A DNA stretch of 64,000 nt. Source: Penelope pileata (Eukaryota; Chordata; Aves; Galliformes; Cracidae). The notes under the pieces are model-generated. The model ran no database searches. It had not been told where the DNA came from and saw only the letters and a list, made by a program, of their open reading frames with translations. Positions 63,780 through 64,000 of this stretch are shown here, piece by piece (the first letter of the stretch is position 1; every line of letters starts with the position of its first letter). The DNA lies in the NCBI GenBank assembly GCA_013396635.1, contig WBMW01005650.1:790851-854850 (forward strand), written 5' to 3'. Position numbers and translations under genes: made by a program.

Positions 63780-64000
63780 CCAGAGGTTAACCCTTCCCCT
63801 CTGAGCACCACGGGGCAGCCCCGGGCGATGCCACATCCCGGGGAGCCGCAGCGGTTCCCCGGCCCTCCCTCAGCCCACAGCTCCCACGGCCCGACCCCAG
63901 GAGCCCCCCCCTCCTCGGGCAGAGCCGGAGGGACCTTCCCCAGCCACCAGCGAAAAACCCAACACAAATAACGGGCCTGGCGGCAGGGCCGAGGCCCGAG
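63780..64000. promoter_or_regulatory. GC-rich region, possible edge of KLHL36 promoter
   Basis: GC content rises strongly from about 63.78 kb to the window end, with many CpG and a G/C-rich terminus. The first coding exon of KLHL36 has an acceptor but no promoter beside it, so an untranslated exon and a CpG-island promoter are expected here or just beyond the window. No defined start site was found. Confidence 0.45.

Noticed and set aside
63293..63967. 224-codon minus-strand open frame upstream of KLHL36
   Set aside because: It crosses the CR1 fragment and the GC-rich promoter-like region; the sequence resembles no protein family.

Overview
This is vertebrate nuclear DNA, most likely from a bird. 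The coding signal is split into short exons with GT..AG splice sites, a CpG-island promoter is present, and there is a CR1-type retroposon remnant. The encoded proteins are close to, but clearly distinct from, mammalian orthologues. Two protein-coding genes are supported, both on the minus strand and head to tail: KLHL36 (upstream, high coordinates) and USP10 (downstream, low coordinates). The same two genes are neighbours in the same relative orientation on human 16q24.1, as far as I recall. I cannot fix the species; the USP10 protein looks galliform-like.

Layout from high to low coordinates. At 63.78-64.0 kb there is GC-rich sequence that may be the edge of the KLHL36 promoter. At 63.49-63.71 kb lies a CR1 fragment. 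KLHL36 coding exons follow at 63.21-63.27, 57.85-58.92, 56.84-56.99 and 50.19-50.74 kb; together they give a complete 615-residue BTB-BACK-Kelch protein. A probable 3' UTR runs to about 48.2 kb. About 6 kb of intergenic DNA separates it from the USP10 CpG-island promoter (about 41.6-42.8 kb, with a perfect NRF1 site, GC boxes and a YY1 site). USP10 coding exon 1 is at 42.3 kb, then comes a 15.3 kb intron 1 containing an 87-base assembly gap, and exons 2-11 run down to 3013. The visible USP10 coding sequence is 1971 nt (657 codons) and stays in frame across all ten junctions. The last exons, which carry the catalytic His and Asp, lie beyond position 1.

USP10 is a deubiquitinase with a long N-terminal regulatory region (a G3BP-binding FGxF motif and a PABP-binding PAM2-like motif) followed by the USP catalytic domain. 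KLHL36 is a predicted substrate adaptor of CUL3 ubiquitin ligases. Both belong to the ubiquitin system, but nothing in the sequence shows that they act together.

The most notable observations are these. The avian-type USP10 N-terminal region lacks every S/T-Q site, including the positions of the two ATM sites described in human USP10, and it has FGEF in place of FGDF. A six-copy 10-bp CpG-rich array and a strong G-quadruplex motif flank the intron 1 gap. A compact CpG cluster lies deep in intron 1. The exon carrying the catalytic Cys is frame-shifting and has a weak donor. No CRISPR, operon, integrated virus or other exotic system was seen.
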